Assembly (NCBI GenBank): GCA_021018815.1
Contig: JAITYX010000179.1
Span: 1-64,000 of the forward strand
From: Talinum fruticosum
Taxonomy: Eukaryota > Streptophyta > Magnoliopsida > Caryophyllales > Talinaceae
DNA: 64,000 nucleotides
Reading direction: 5' to 3'
Within the stretch, counting starts at the first letter, position 1, and each line of letters opens with the position of its first letter. The position numbers and the translations under genes are program-made. Below the pieces are notes generated by a model. That model was not told the origin of the DNA. It saw nothing but the letters and a program-made list of their open reading frames with translations, and made no database searches. Of this stretch, positions 13,261-25,029 are shown piece after piece.

Positions 13261-14834
13261 TGAAGACTCGGACACTCGCTCAATATTCTTCGAGTCATGC
13301 AAAAGGAATCGGGTATAACGATTCTATATATATAGAGTTTTGATTCCAAGGCATTCTCTGTGTCTTAGAAACTTACTTGAGTAAAATAGTATTTTCTCTA
13401 AGTGATTCGGCCCTCACTTATCTCTTTTATCGCTTTTCGGTTAGCGACTCGAAAGCTGGTTCTTTATTACGAGTCTACTCTCACTTAGATTAATCGCATT
13501 TTGAATATACCAGGTATTCCGCTATTTCTCTCTCGAGAATCGACTTACGGTTATCTCGCTCTATTATTTGCATAGTCGGCATTCGTAGTTCATTTCATAC
13601 TTAGTCTATCTCAAGTTTTTCTCACTCGATATTCTTTATAGAACTTGCTCTATTGGTTAGACTAAGTCGGATGGAATTCCGAGTATCATGGATATTAGAC
13701 TCGAGAAAATTCCATTTCTTTTCGACTCGGATAATCAATTGCGTAATTATCATAATTATTTTATTATCTCGTGTCTAACTTCGGACCAAAGTATTTTATA
13801 CTTTGAGGACCAAAATTGATTTACTTTTGTAGGTTATTCATTCGAGGATACACCTTTTTCAAACTACAAAAGTAGCCAGGCTTCATAACGTCAAATCACC
13901 AGCGAGATATGGCTTTTCACCTCCCTGCTTTAGTCCCGAGAAGATTGTGTCGGAAGGCATGCGCTTCTATATCCGAAAAGCTGGAACGCCAAGCCTAACG
14001 GTGGTTTCCACCTCATTTTTCAAGACACAACCGATGGTTTTGGGACTTCCAAGAGAGTTAAACCGTTGTCCAACGTCCATATTTCAACGGATACTTTCGA
14101 GTGACTCGAGAAAGCCATTATCAACGGTCACGAGAGGACTCTCGGTCGGCGAGATAAAGATAACGGCTACTCTACTTGGTTATCTATAAATAGAAGCCAC
14201 TTCACAAGACTTGAAGGGAGCCGAATCTATTGTTAATACACATACTTGAGAAAAGTCATTGTATTTACTTTCAATCTTCTACTTACAACTCCCATTCCGT
14301 AATTCATTACTCTACGAGTTGTAAGGTCTTGTACTTAGTTACAAACTCTTCTTACATTCTTTGTAAGGTCCCTTGACTAAGTCTGTAAGGTTAACTCAAC
14401 TTAGTTGTCCCTAGCTGTAAGGGTTATTACGGTTAAGAAGTACTAGATCAAATAAGGCAACTTACGAGTCTAGGAAAACTTGTATAGAGTTGTCCAAGGG
14501 AGCAACTCGGGTTCGATCGGTTCACGGTATTTTGTGGACTCAAATAGTGGATTTGACTTCGTGTGCGGATTGACACGAGCCGTGGTTTTACGCCCGGGAG
14601 GGTTTCCACGTAAAATCTCTGTGTTCTCTTTACGAGTTCATTCTAGACTCGAGCATGCCCTAACTGCTCTTGTTTCTTCGATTCATTGCTTTCGAGTCGA
14701 ATCTTTTCGACCCTATGTTTAGACTCGAAAGCTGTCTTTGCCTCTTTTACGTCAAAAAGAGTGTGTTTTCGCGAAGAATTTTCTATCACCCTATTCACCC
14801 CCTCTAGGGTGACTCACACTCTCCCTAGCAAAGC

Positions 14835-14838
<4 letters not shown>
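13261..14838 (+). repeat. Solo LTR of the Sirevirus-like Ty1 family (plus orientation)
   Basis: Opposite-strand relative of the LTRs at 44192-45672, 53176-54651 and 55373-56850. Starts TGAAGACTCGG and ends CAAAGCTTCA. Shared landmarks include ACTTTGAGGACC, the GAGATAA and CGGTGGTTTCC blocks, and the end segment CACCCCCTCTAGGGTGACT. A TATA-type ATCTATAAATAG motif lies at about 14183-14192. About 1,578 bp, some 100 bp longer than the other copies. No internal region is attached. The target-site duplication is masked by flanking (TA)n. Confidence 0.85.
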
Positions 14839-14877
<39 letters not shown>

Positions 14878-15180
14878 TCAAATAAGCCTTTAATTAATAA
14901 CAACAATAATTTTTAGCATGAGTTAAGCTTTAACATAGTTTGACAATAGTCAAACATAAATAATCCCATCCATAAAATAGAGGATCAACAATCGCATTAA
15001 ATTATAAAAAGGCAAAAGTTGTATATTTGTCAAAGATCCCAATACTTATGGGTACCTGTATATAATATTCTTGAGTAGGCGGCATTCCTGAGCCGTTTTA
15101 AAATGTCCAAAATCTGTGTGGGAACCAGACTCGTTCTACAGTCTCTACACTACTAGAGAGAGAGAGAGAGAGAGAGAGAG
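14839..15180 (+). other. Upstream region of the first WAT1-related gene
   Basis: A (TA)n tract (about 14839-14873) abuts the solo LTR; AT-rich sequence follows. A TATA-like TGTATATAATA (about 15057-15067) lies some 120 bp before the ATG, and a (GA)n run directly precedes the ATG (about 15155-15180), probably in the 5' UTR. The proximal promoter is therefore only about 340 bp from a retrotransposon LTR. Confidence 0.5.
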
Positions 15181-18100
15181 ATGGGAGTTTGGGAGGAGCA
15201 ATGCCTACCAGTAATAGCCATGGTTATTCTCCAGTGCATATATGCGATTATGACGCTTTGGAACAAGGATGTCCTTGTTAAGGGCATGAGTGCCAGAGTC
15301 TTCGTTTTCTACAGACAAGTCATTGCTACTCTCGTCACTTTTCCCGTTGCTTATTTCTTTAGGTAAAGCTCCTCATTTCGAGCAGAATTTTCATAACCAT
15401 TCTCAAATACTATATCAATTGAATTAATCGATATCCATATCCATTTCGTGATTTCGTTCTCGAACTATGCCTAATTATATCTTTTGTTTTTGTTGGTAGA
15501 CAAAGATCAAATGTATCACGGATGGACCTTAGAAGCTTTCTTTTGATCTTTACCACTTCTTTTATTGGGTATGTTAATATATTTATCAAAATTTTCACTA
15601 GTTCCCTAATTAAATTCCCTTGTTGTTACTTATTTTAAGGTGGTCTTTTTGGGGTTTTCAGTTTGGTAATTTGGCCTTAATTAAATAAACAGGGTGGCAC
15701 TGTATCAGAACTTGAACATAGAAGGGCTATATTTCCTTCCAACCTCAGCAGCAACTGCCATGTTCAATCTAGTCCCTGCTATTACCTTCTTAATGGCTAC
15801 CATCCTCAGGTAATTAAGATTAATGTTTATTAGTTTATTTTCCACGAAAACATTAATATTTTGCTTGTTCAATTAATCAACATTTTTGCTAATAATTTTC
15901 TATAATTGATACATCATGACATGAAAACCCTCGCTAGATATTTATTTAGCTAATATTAGTAGTAATAACATAATAGCTCGACTTAGGCTCAACTCAAACT
16001 CACGGAGTCTTTGATGTTTAGGCTTAGGCTCAACTTGAATGCCTCGGACTCGGTTTTTTTATTTGTTTAAAAATTTGTTAAATTCAATGCTATAATTAAA
16101 AACAAATTCTATATTTTTGTATAAAGTTTGAGAAATAAAGATTTGAATAAAATTTTGGAGATTTTAATGATAATTCTATACCTTTCACAAAAGTATTTTT
16201 AGAAAAAAATAAACTATTTAACCAAAACCGAACCAAGGCAGGCCAAATTTTACTAAGCTCGGGCTCTACTTGGACTCAGTTCGACTCAAACACAAGTTGA
16301 ATTTTGATCGAACCAATCTGAAGGCTCAGTGAGCCGGTTTGGTTACATTACAACCCTATTTCCGACTGGGACTATCACTTTACGATGCAGACTAGCACAC
16401 AAGCAAGTAGATGGAAAATTCCCGTAAATAAATCCAGATAAGATTCCTTGACAAAAACAAAATCCATAAGTAAATCCAGTCAAGTAATAGCTAGTAGCGC
16501 TAGATTGGCCACCAATCGAGTAATGACCATAAAATTATGAACATAATATACAGCAATTGATTTTCTTCGAGTCTGACTTTTCTTTCGAAAAAGATATAAA
16601 ATAAAGCAGACTACATTAAAATATTTTATACATATAAGACACAAACAGAAAATTATTGTTTAGTTATGCGAAAAGTGACAAGAAGAGGCTTTGAATTTTC
16701 AGAGCAGGATAGATGGGTCAGGATCAAAGGCTGAGAATCCCAGAATACAATAATTCACAGTAGGGAATCAAATGGCAGCAAAGGAAGTTTGATTGAACTT
16801 TTCTTTCCCCTTCTGATAGTATTAATCAGCATTGGAGTTTACGAGGCCAACAACCATAAAAGAACAAACAATGGGGTACCTATCTATTATTATCAAACTG
16901 CACTATGCAGTAAGCACACAGAAAAAGTTGACGTGAACAATGATAATACAATTAAAAGACAAAAAACCAAAAAAGAAGGAAACTCACCAAATGTTCATGT
17001 GACTTGGACTCTTGAAATAGAGGTGATTTTTGGATTTTAGGTAATAATCCTGTTGAGTATTAGCATTGTTTGTACAGTAAATAGAAATTAATTGTCATCT
17101 ATTGTCAACTCAGTCTTGTATATATGTATTTAGTTTCATATTCAAAATTACTTTTACTAAAATAATACTCTCATTAAACTCATAACTCTTTTCATTTCTT
17201 TCTATCTCTAGACCTTTAATGGTTGAAGCTCAACTGTTTACATGGTATCGAGCCGGATTTCAATTTTGGGACACTGTAGGTTATAGGCCACTCATATCAT
17301 AAACAAATTTCCTATGGACTCTTTAGCTTGGAAAAGCCCTTTTGAGCAACTTTATAACAAACCTCCCACCTATGATGATTTAAGAATTATAGGTTGCTTG
17401 TGTTATGCAGCAAACCTGACAAAAAGGGACAAATTTGATCATAAAGTTAGGAAATGTATTTTGGTTGAATATCCTTTTGGTTATAAAGGGTACAAGCTTT
17501 ATGATTTACAAACACAACAAATTTTTATCAGTAGAGATCTCATTTTTAAAGAAAACACATTTCTTTTTAAACAACACAAGCTGGCAATTGACATTATGTT
17601 TCCTACCGTTCCTTTACCTACTTCCTTTATCGATTCCGATGAGTTTTTTCATGTTGCATCACAACCTTTTCAAATGAATTCCATAACTATTCCATCTTCT
17701 CCTGTTACAAATCGGTCTAAGTCTTCTAACCCTATTGTTCCTAATACGAGCCTTCCCCTTATAATACTCATGTTTCGATAATATCACTAATATCATTCCT
17801 CCTAATTCTCCTCCATTAAGATGGTCTACTAAGGTGAAAAGTCCTCCTAATTGGCTGAATGATTTTCATTGTCCTCACCTTAAGTCTACTGTCCCCAATA
17901 ACACAAACCTTTCTTCTTCTCAATCACCTAGCTTACAAGCTACCACTCGTTACACCCTCTAATGCCTTCCCTTTGTTTGTTCATTCCGACATGGCACATC
18001 TTTCTTCTAGCTTTGTTTCCTCACTTGTTAATGTGCTTAAAATTCATGAATCTAGTTGTTAGGCACAAGCACAACGAGTCTTCCGAGTGGGTAATGGCCA

Positions 18101-21100
18101 TGGACAAAGAACCTGCAGCCACTGGAAGAGAATGGTACTTGGTCTTTGACTACTTTACCTCCTGAAAAAAAGGCATTGACTTATAAATGAGTTTATAAAG
18201 GGGAATATAAACTAGATGGTTCGGTGGAGAGGTATAAAGCCGGGTTGGTTATTAGGGGTTTTGAGCAAGTCAAGGATAAGGACTACAAACATACGTTTTC
18301 TCCTGTAGCCAAGTTAACCACTTGTTAGGGTTTTAATTGCTTTCGCTACTTGCCAAGGATTGGCCTCTCCACCGACTAGATATCAACAATGCTTTCTTAC
18401 ATGGTTTTATAGATGAAGAAGTTTATATGCAACCTCTAGAAAGGTATTTTAAAGGTCTGCTACGGGAGTTAGAAAGATCTCTATATGGCTTAAAGCAAGC
18501 TTCTCGACAAGTGGAATATAGAACTTACTAAGTTCTTGCTTAGTCAAGGTTTTCTTCAATCAAAGAATGATTATTCTTTGTTCACAAGGACATCCAATGG
18601 CTTGCTCAATTTTATTTTAGTGTACGTGGATGACTTGCTAATCACTTGGAGATGATGTCATTGGCATACAAAATATCAAAGCGACTTTGCACAAAGCCTT
18701 TACCATTAAAGATCTAGGTGTAGCCGGATATTTCCTTGGAGTGGAAATAGCTAGGTCGAAAGAGGGAACATTCTTGAATAAGAGAAAGTATATTCTAGAT
18801 ATACTTAACGATGCTTCGGACTCACAGGAGCTAAACCAACAAAGTTTCCCTTGCCAAAAGGCTTGCATTTATCTACTGAATTAGGGGATGTTTTGTCCAA
18901 TCCAGCATTTACGAAGGATTAGTAGAAGGCTTTTATACTTGACCCTTACGAGGCTCGATATTTCATATACGAGTGCAACATCTCGGCTAGTTCTTACAAC
19001 AACCAAGGTCTTCTCATTTACGAGCTGCCACACATATCCTATGATATTTGAAAGCCACACCTAACAAAGGGTTGTATTATCCCACTTCAAACAATTTGCG
19101 GCTTACAACATATTGTTATGCAGATTGGGGAACTTGCAAAATGTCTGCTAGATCTCTCACTTGGGTATTATGTTTTCTTAGGCTTCTCTTTGGTTTCCTA
19201 GAAAACCAAGAAACGGAAGACTGTGGCCAAGTAGCGGAAGTTGAATATAGGAGTATGTCAGCCACCACTTCGAGCTTGAATGGGTATATCAACTATTACA
19301 GGATTTACATATTCCTCCTACTCTTCCCATACCAATGCATTGTGACAACAAGGCAGGTGAACACATAGCTGCGAACCCTGTCTTTCATGAGCGAACTAAG
19401 CACCTCAAGATTGATTGTCACTACACTAGAGACGAGGTTATGGAAGGTTTTCTTCAAACATGTCATGTTTGTTCTCATGAGCAATTAGTAGATCTTATGA
19501 CTAAGCCAATGAGTGAAGCAAGACATCGGTGTTTGAGTTTAAGGTTATGATTGATGGATTCTCCCCAATTCCACCTTGAGGGGGATGTTGAGTATTAGCA
19601 TTGTTTGTACGAGTAATAAAAATTAATTGTCATCTATTGCCAACTCAACCTTGTATATATATACTTAGTTTTTACATATTTAAAATTACTTTTATTGAAA
19701 TCATACTCTCACTGAACTCATAACTCTTTTCATTTCTTTCTCTCTCTAGACCTTTAATGGTCGGAGCTCAATTGTTTACAAATCCAATTCCAACTTGCAC
19801 TTATGCGGTAGATCCCCAGTTCGGATCTCCAAAATGGGGGCTTCTTTTGTAGATAATTCATTTAAAAATTAAGGTAGTTGAGATTTTAGCCACGAATTAA
19901 ACTTGTCCTTATAAGTAGACCGAACTTGAGAGAACATTAGGTTTCGGGTTTAATTTCCGCTTCTCTATTATATTCTATTGTTCTATGAAGTTCCTTTGTA
20001 AAAAAATAGATTAAAGAACCTAAATTTTGAAATTAAAGGTTAAATTTCTTCATTTGGTCAGCATGTATTATTTAATAGATATTGTGATCATTGCGGAATT
20101 AGGTAGACTGGTTGACTACAATGTATCACTAAGGCTATTGACAATGGTAGCAACTCCTTTTGAGTTGCTCCAAGTGCTATATAGGTAGGGGAGTTGATCC
20201 ATTTTATTGCCTATTGTTAATGGTAGCAACTTATGGGAGTTGTTCCATAATAATTTATATTATAAATAAGTCCCACATAAAATATTTTATGAATATAATT
20301 GTTGTATTAATATAAACAAAAAAAGAACACAGCCACTTGCACAGCCCGGGGCCCGTACGTCTAGCTCGCCCACTTCCCTCCGTGCACGTGCGGAACACGC
20401 ACCGGACATAGCACAGCTTGGGACCGTGTCTCACGCGGCCTTTTCCTCTCTCTCCCCTGTTCCCTTCTCTCTCCTCCTTTTTCCCTCTCTCTCCTCCTTT
20501 TTTTCCCTTAAATAGTTGCTCCAAGGAGTTTCTCCATGGAACAACCCCATGGAGAAACTCCTGTCCATCTCAGACCCCCCTCTTTTTTTAATTCTCTCTT
20601 TCTTCCACATGAGAGCAACTCCTTTGGAGTTGCTCCCATTGAAGATAGCCTAAGGGTCTAAATAATGTCCAAATCTGCAGGAGTACTTCGATTTCTTCAC
20701 AAGCTTTTCAAATATACAAAAAAAGTCGTTGGCTAAAATTTGACGAATTTGACTTTGGTTTGAAGGACAATTTTTAGAAAATTATTTTGGTTCCTAAACA
20801 ATGAAAAATATGAGTTGAAAAATTATTTTTAATACAATATGAACCAAAAAATACAATATTCTTTTACTTGATAGATTTTAGAGGAATTCGATTCTGTTTG
20901 ATGTATATTTAAACTATCAAATTTCGAATCATATTTATACATAATAAGTACTCCAACAATGGATTAGCTGAAATACAAGTATACCAAATATTAGGTTGGA
21001 GAAAATCAATGTGAAGAAGCTGAGTAGCATAGCGAAGATAGTGGGAACAATCATATGCATCGGTGGAGCGATTTCAATAACTTTGCTGAAAGGCCACAAG

Positions 21101-23128
21101 CTGCTCAATTCCCAGCTCCTAGAAGCCAATTCTCTACTTCTGCTACTTTCACAAGAGCCCCAAAACTGGTTGCTGGGTTGCCTAGTTCTCTTGGCCAGCT
21201 TTTGCTGTTTCTCCTTGTTTCTTATTCTACAGGTATTAAATTCTTTAATAATCTCATTTTGACATTAATTAGAGAAGTTTATTTAATCTATTTCGATCTT
21301 TTGTACTTATTTCTCACTTTCGACCTTTTTTGGTCCTTCAGGTGCCAATCACAAAATGTTACCCTGATTACTCATTACTTTCAGCTTGGATGTGTTTTCT
21401 ATCGATGCTGCAAACTGGGATAATTGCTTTGTGCATAGAGCGAGATCCTGAAACTTGGGTTTTACATTCAAGTTTTGAACTCAATGCTTGCCTCTTTTCG
21501 GTATGTATAATGTTCCTAATCCACATTGACAACTCGAGAACCATGAGGATAATACTTGTTGATGTTAATAACCCAACATGCGTGGATAACAGATAGTTCA
21601 GTTGGTAAAACCCAGTTATTGTTAGAGACCTGGTTTGAATCCTGTCGTTCTTATAATAAATTATCAAATAATTAATTTATATTTTCATACTAACATGTTC
21701 CTTGTATCAATTTAAATCTTTATATTTTCGTGAGGAGATATAAATATAAACGATCTTAATAGTATAAGCAGATAAATAAATGCCTGAATATTGAACTAAT
21801 TACATATACACAGATAATAATTAAGTAAAGTAATGACTACACCCCATGAAAGTCATCAAGCTTTCCATGTTTAATTTCTTAATTTTAATTAATCTGTTTT
21901 TCTTTTTATTTTGTCTTGGCCCATTAAATTGGCAGGGAATATTTGGAAGTGGAGTCCAATATTTCATTCAATCATGGTGCATTTCCCGTAAAGGCCCACT
22001 TTTCTGTGCAATGTTCAATCCTCTTTGTACTGTTCTCACTACTGTCATGGCCGTTTTGTTTCTCCATGAAGAAGTTTACATTGGCACGTAAGTTTTCCTA
22101 CTGTTCTCGCTACTGTCATGCCTATTTTCGCAGTGAATGTTGATGTTGTGATAAATACCACGCTTTTATCCTCTTTAGAAAAAAGATTTGAATTTTTAGA
22201 AGAGACAATTTTTTTACTAGTACAAAAAAATTAGGATGAGTTGTGATTTTGGACTTTTTAAGGCTTAGACTTGGTATTCCTATCTCCCTTGTACCTTCAA
22301 CCCAACTAAAATTACGTCTAAGATAGGCGTTCTATTGGACCCCACATTTACCCTTGCACAAAAAAATAAAAAAAAATACTTACATTGTGGTCCCTTATTT
22401 ATGACTAGTTCACTCCAACTTATAGATACAAGGAGAGGTTTTTTATTTCTTTTTCCATAAAAGTCACGAAGGGTAGTACAATACTGATGAGGATAGAAAA
22501 TCAAATTTAGGATATAATGTACGCGTAACTTCAATCAAGACATCAGTAGTACAAAAGAAATTAAAATTGGTCATTTTTGGGAGGTTTTTATAATTATATA
22601 CTCTATTTTGCCTGTACAAAGAGGAAAATCCTCCCTAAGAATGACACTGTTATTATTTTTGAATATTTTATGGATTGTTTTTTTCTTTTATTTTTTTCTT
22701 TTTGGAAGGAGCATAGTGTTATGGTGGTAACTTTTATGATAAACATGGTAAGCTAACAACACAAACTTTTCTGTGCAATTCTATCATAAAAACATTAAAG
22801 TGAGATGAGCTTTTATAAATAATATATAGCTTTTTCTTGCATATCAATATCTGAATGAAAATGGTCTTATGCAACACAGATAGTTCTTTTTAGTGACGAA
22901 AATATGATAGTATCCTTTTTTGGGTCCATTTCCTTTGTTTTGTGTTGCTTCAGTTTACTTGGTGCCATCGGGGTGATCATCGGCTTATATGTGGTTTTAT
23001 GGGGCAAAGCAGAAGAGGAGAAAGAGAAAATAGGGGTTGAACCAACAGATATCACAACCAGCATCATAACTACCAAAGACAATGCAAGCTGCAACGTTAA
23101 TTTGGAGGAACCCCTATTGAAAGCTTAA
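15181..23128 (+). CDS. WAT1-related (UMAMIT/EamA) transporter, copy 1, seven exons
   Basis: Predicted ten-helix drug/metabolite-superfamily transporter. Exons by splice sites and frame: 15181-15362, 15500-15568, 15693-15809, 20995-21232, 21342-21500, 21936-22087, 22954-23128 (1,092 bp, 363 residues, no internal stop). All introns are GT-AG and exon phases match copy 2. First EamA repeat: exons 1-4 ([30 protein letters not shown]). Second repeat: exons 5-7 ([56 protein letters not shown]). The family includes vacuolar auxin and amino-acid exporters; the substrate here is unknown. Start chosen by homology to copy 2 (MGxWEEQ). Intron 3 is 5,185 bp and carries a Copia element and a MITE, which could affect splicing or expression. 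Confidence 0.92.
15978..16362. repeat. Low-complexity AACTC/GGCTC-rich transposon-like fragment
   Basis: Degenerate repeats of GGCTCAACTC, GACTCGG and AACCGAACC, ending GGTTTGGTTACATTACAACCC. The right end resembles the terminus of hAT-type non-autonomous elements elsewhere in the window, but no matching left end or duplication was found. Confidence 0.35.
17051..17242 (+). repeat. 5' LTR of the intronic Copia element
   Basis: TGTTGAGTATTAGC to CTGTTTACA. Near identical to 19586-19780. Confidence 0.92.
17275..17781 (+). pseudogene. Copia integrase C-terminal region
   Basis: Open frame with [48 protein letters not shown] and [13 protein letters not shown], the usual C-terminal part of Ty1/copia integrase. 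The catalytic core is absent upstream, where only about 20 bp separate the primer site from this text, showing an internal deletion. An alternate-frame ORF inside is a shadow. Confidence 0.85.
18060..18900 (+). pseudogene. Copia reverse transcriptase, broken
   Basis: Frameshifted RT of the Ty1 type. Readable pieces: [12 protein letters not shown] (about 18075), [20 protein letters not shown] (about 18360-18430), [21 protein letters not shown] with the catalytic aspartates (about 18620-18645), and [20 protein letters not shown] (about 18700-18760). Several stops separate them. Confidence 0.85.
19040..19550 (+). pseudogene. Copia RNase H, broken
   Basis: Pieces of Ty1 RNase [13 protein letters not shown] (about 19100), [12 protein letters not shown] (about 19240-19275), and an open end from 19335 with [34 protein letters not shown] and [14 protein letters not shown]. 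The aspartate in HCDN and the terminal TKP block are conserved. The polypurine tract and 3' LTR follow. Confidence 0.85.
19586..19780 (+). repeat. 3' LTR of the intronic Copia element
   Basis: TGTTGAGTATTAGC to TTGTTTACA, followed by the duplication AATCC. Confidence 0.92.
20133..20650. mobile_element. PIF/Harbinger (Tourist-like) MITE in intron 3
   Basis: Inverted ends GGCTATTGACAATGG and, on the other strand at the right, GGCTATCTTCAATGG, both followed by GAGCAACTCC-type sequence, flanked by TAA on each side (20130-20132, 20651-20653). TAA duplications are typical of PIF/Harbinger. The element is rich in inverted repeats and contains a GC-rich core (about 20335-20420) and a pyrimidine-rich run (about 20440-20510). 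It encodes nothing convincing. Confidence 0.85.
20524..20562. repeat. Perfect inverted repeat inside the MITE
   Basis: AGGAGTTTCTCCATGG and its exact reverse complement, separated by seven bases. It could form a 16 bp hairpin in the intron RNA of copy 1. Confidence 0.75.
21590..21660 (+). repeat. SINE-like fragment in intron 5 of copy 1
   Basis: A-box-like TAGTTCAGTTGG (21594-21605) and B-box-like GGTTTGAATCC (21632-21642), the spacing and order of a tRNA-type RNA polymerase III promoter. No tRNA cloverleaf is evident, so it is probably a tRNA-derived SINE head. Confidence 0.45.
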
Positions 23129-23306
23129 CTTCATCCATTTTTCCATTTTCAATTGGATTTATTAGATTCCCCCCTCCCCTTTTCAAATTGGGTTCGACCT
23201 TTCCTCTTATTTTAATTAAACGGTCCCATATATGCTTCATAATTTAAGATAACTCTAAAAATTAAATATGTGAGAGTTATCCGATTTCCATTCCTCTTGT
23301 CTTGCT

Positions 23307-23385
<79 letters not shown>

Positions 23386-23911
23386 GTAAGGGTATATACT
23401 TCAAAAAAACATATACAGAAAGGGAAACTTCTAGCCATGTGTAATTTGGTGTATTTGGTGTCCCACGCTTTTTGCAAATATAATTTTTCAAATGTTTTTT
23501 ATCAACAAAATAAAAGAAAATAAAATTAATCATGGTTAAGGAGGCATAATACAGAAAAAATGGAATGTTTGTCGTTCAATTTAATTAATTATGATGGTTG
23601 AATTTTTTTTAGTTACGGAAGAATTATGGATGCTTTACTGATTCAATAATGTGCTGCATGATAAGAGTTTGGTTTGAAGAGGGTTTTGAAGATACGGGCA
23701 TGTTTCTACTGTTTATGTGAATGAATGGGGATACATGGAAACACCTTCTTTGCTTTTAAAAATAATGTGACTTGGAAACATTTGTTTGCTTAAGAACGAT
23801 AGACTACATCTGGAATCAATATTAATTCCATCAATGGATAATAATTTGAGAACTTTTTTTTTTTTTTAAGTTTGAGACTATCTTGTTAGAAAATTAGATA
23901 AAACAAACTAA

Positions 23912-24125
23912 GGGCTTATTTATTTCAACATTTATGATAATATTCGCAACTATTAAGTGCTAATCATTAAAACTGGTAACCATTAGCCGTAATCGCCAGT
24001 AATACATTAATTGTAACCCAGGTTAATGTTAATAACCAATAAATACTAATCATAACTAATAATCACAATGGATGATAACCGCTAACCGATAAACAATAAT
24101 TTTAAACATTGAAACGAACATACCC
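23912..24125. mobile_element. Small MITE-like element
   Basis: Imperfect inverted ends: GGGCTTATTTATTTCAACAT at left against GGGTATGTTCGTTTCAATGT read from the right on the other strand. The interior has many TAACC/AATAACC-type direct and inverted short repeats. Flanks are TAA and TTA, so the duplication is uncertain. Confidence 0.5.
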
Positions 24126-24763
24126 TTATTCCTCTCTAGAAAGCTAACTAAGGTAGCATAGTTTAGGATTGTTATACTCTACAATGAAGTTTCGATGGGT
24201 AGCTTTAGATTTAGCAGTTGTGAGATAGTAGATTTTGAGTATGATGTATTATACTCTTGGGTTATATATCAATAGACGGTTGGGTGAATGAAAAAATAAG
24301 GAGTAAGTTTAGAAAATAAAATGATAAAAAGTTGTATTTCATAAGACTACCTTACTAGATAGTACCGAGACAACCATAAAATTTTTAGAGATTTAGGTTG
24401 TTCGACAATTGGCCTTCTAGTGACTTTTTCATTATAAATGTTTTTTGAGACTTGTTTCAGCTGCTTGGTTGTTTAACTTGTATTTACTTATCACTTGCAA
24501 AAAGCCATTTTGTAAACTAATTGGAGTTTTTTGGTTGATCTATGAAAATTAGCTTAATTTTTTTTTGTGGGAAAAAGAAAATAATTATCATTCATAATTC
24601 TAGAAAGAATTAGCTTTAAATGGATACTCACTTCTCTTTTAAAAATAGTTAAATTATTTTTATCAAACGTTTCTTTTAAAAGCATCATATATAAATCATT
24701 GAGACAAGAAACTACTCCTAATACAATTAATTTTTGCACTCAACCAAAAAAAAAAAAAAAATA

Positions 24764-25029
24764 CTCCATCTGTTTCACAATACATGTCACTTTAATGATT
24801 TTTTTGTTTTAAAATATCTGTCACTTTATAATCACAATGATATATTAATTATTAGTCTATCAATTTTATTTTTATTTATTATTTTTCTCTTCTTTTTTAA
24901 TTATTTTTTTCATTTTTAATAAAATCTTAAGACAATTTGATCTTTTAACATAAATTTTGTCATAAATTTTATATTTACTTGGTGTTCTTTAAAAACTCAA
25001 AAATGACAAATACTTTAAAATAAAAGGAC
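24764..25029. mobile_element. Stowaway-like (Tc1/mariner) MITE
   Basis: Left end CTCCATCTGTTTCACAATAC then ATGTCACTTT; the right end carries the inverse AAAAATGACAAATACTTTAA. TA lies at both borders (24762-24763, 25030-25031), and CTCC(A/C)TC(T/C)GT is the usual Stowaway tip. The right tip is degenerate. Confidence 0.6.

Larger units (their letters stand above)
17051..19780 (+). mobile_element. Ty1/copia deletion derivative (Ale-like) in intron 3
   Basis: Bounded by LTRs of about 192 and 195 bp and a perfect 5 bp duplication AATCC (17046-17050 and 19781-19785). A primer site (TGGTATCGAGCC, 17243-17254) follows the 5' LTR and a GAGGGGGA polypurine tract precedes the 3' LTR. Only the integrase C-terminus, RT and RNase H remain; gag, protease and the integrase core are deleted. 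It is in the same orientation as the host gene. Confidence 0.93.
15810..20994 (+). other. Giant intron 3 of WAT1-related copy 1
   Basis: 5,185 bp against 666 bp for the same intron in copy 2. Donor AG|GTAATT and acceptor ATTAG|GTTGG are intact. Contents: a GGCTC/AACTC-rich repeat (about 15978-16362), gene-like flanks, a Copia derivative (17051-19780) and a PIF/Harbinger MITE (20133-20650). All lie inside the intron and leave the coding sequence unchanged. Confidence 0.85.

Noticed and set aside
13947..14916. Three plus-strand ORFs of 76-80 codons
   Set aside because: All lie in or just across the solo LTR of the Sirevirus-like family; not seen as conserved frames in the other LTR copies.
16789..17040. 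Plus-strand ORF of 83 codons in intron 3 with a hydrophobic start
   Set aside because: No family resemblance; intronic DNA, and the minus strand gives the better coding-like reading.
20255..20524. Minus-strand ORF of 89 codons, Arg/Gly/Glu-rich
   Set aside because: Lies inside the PIF/Harbinger MITE; composition follows its GC-rich and purine-rich tracts.
21590..21660. tRNA gene
   Set aside because: A and B boxes are present but acceptor and anticodon stems do not pair; more like a SINE head.
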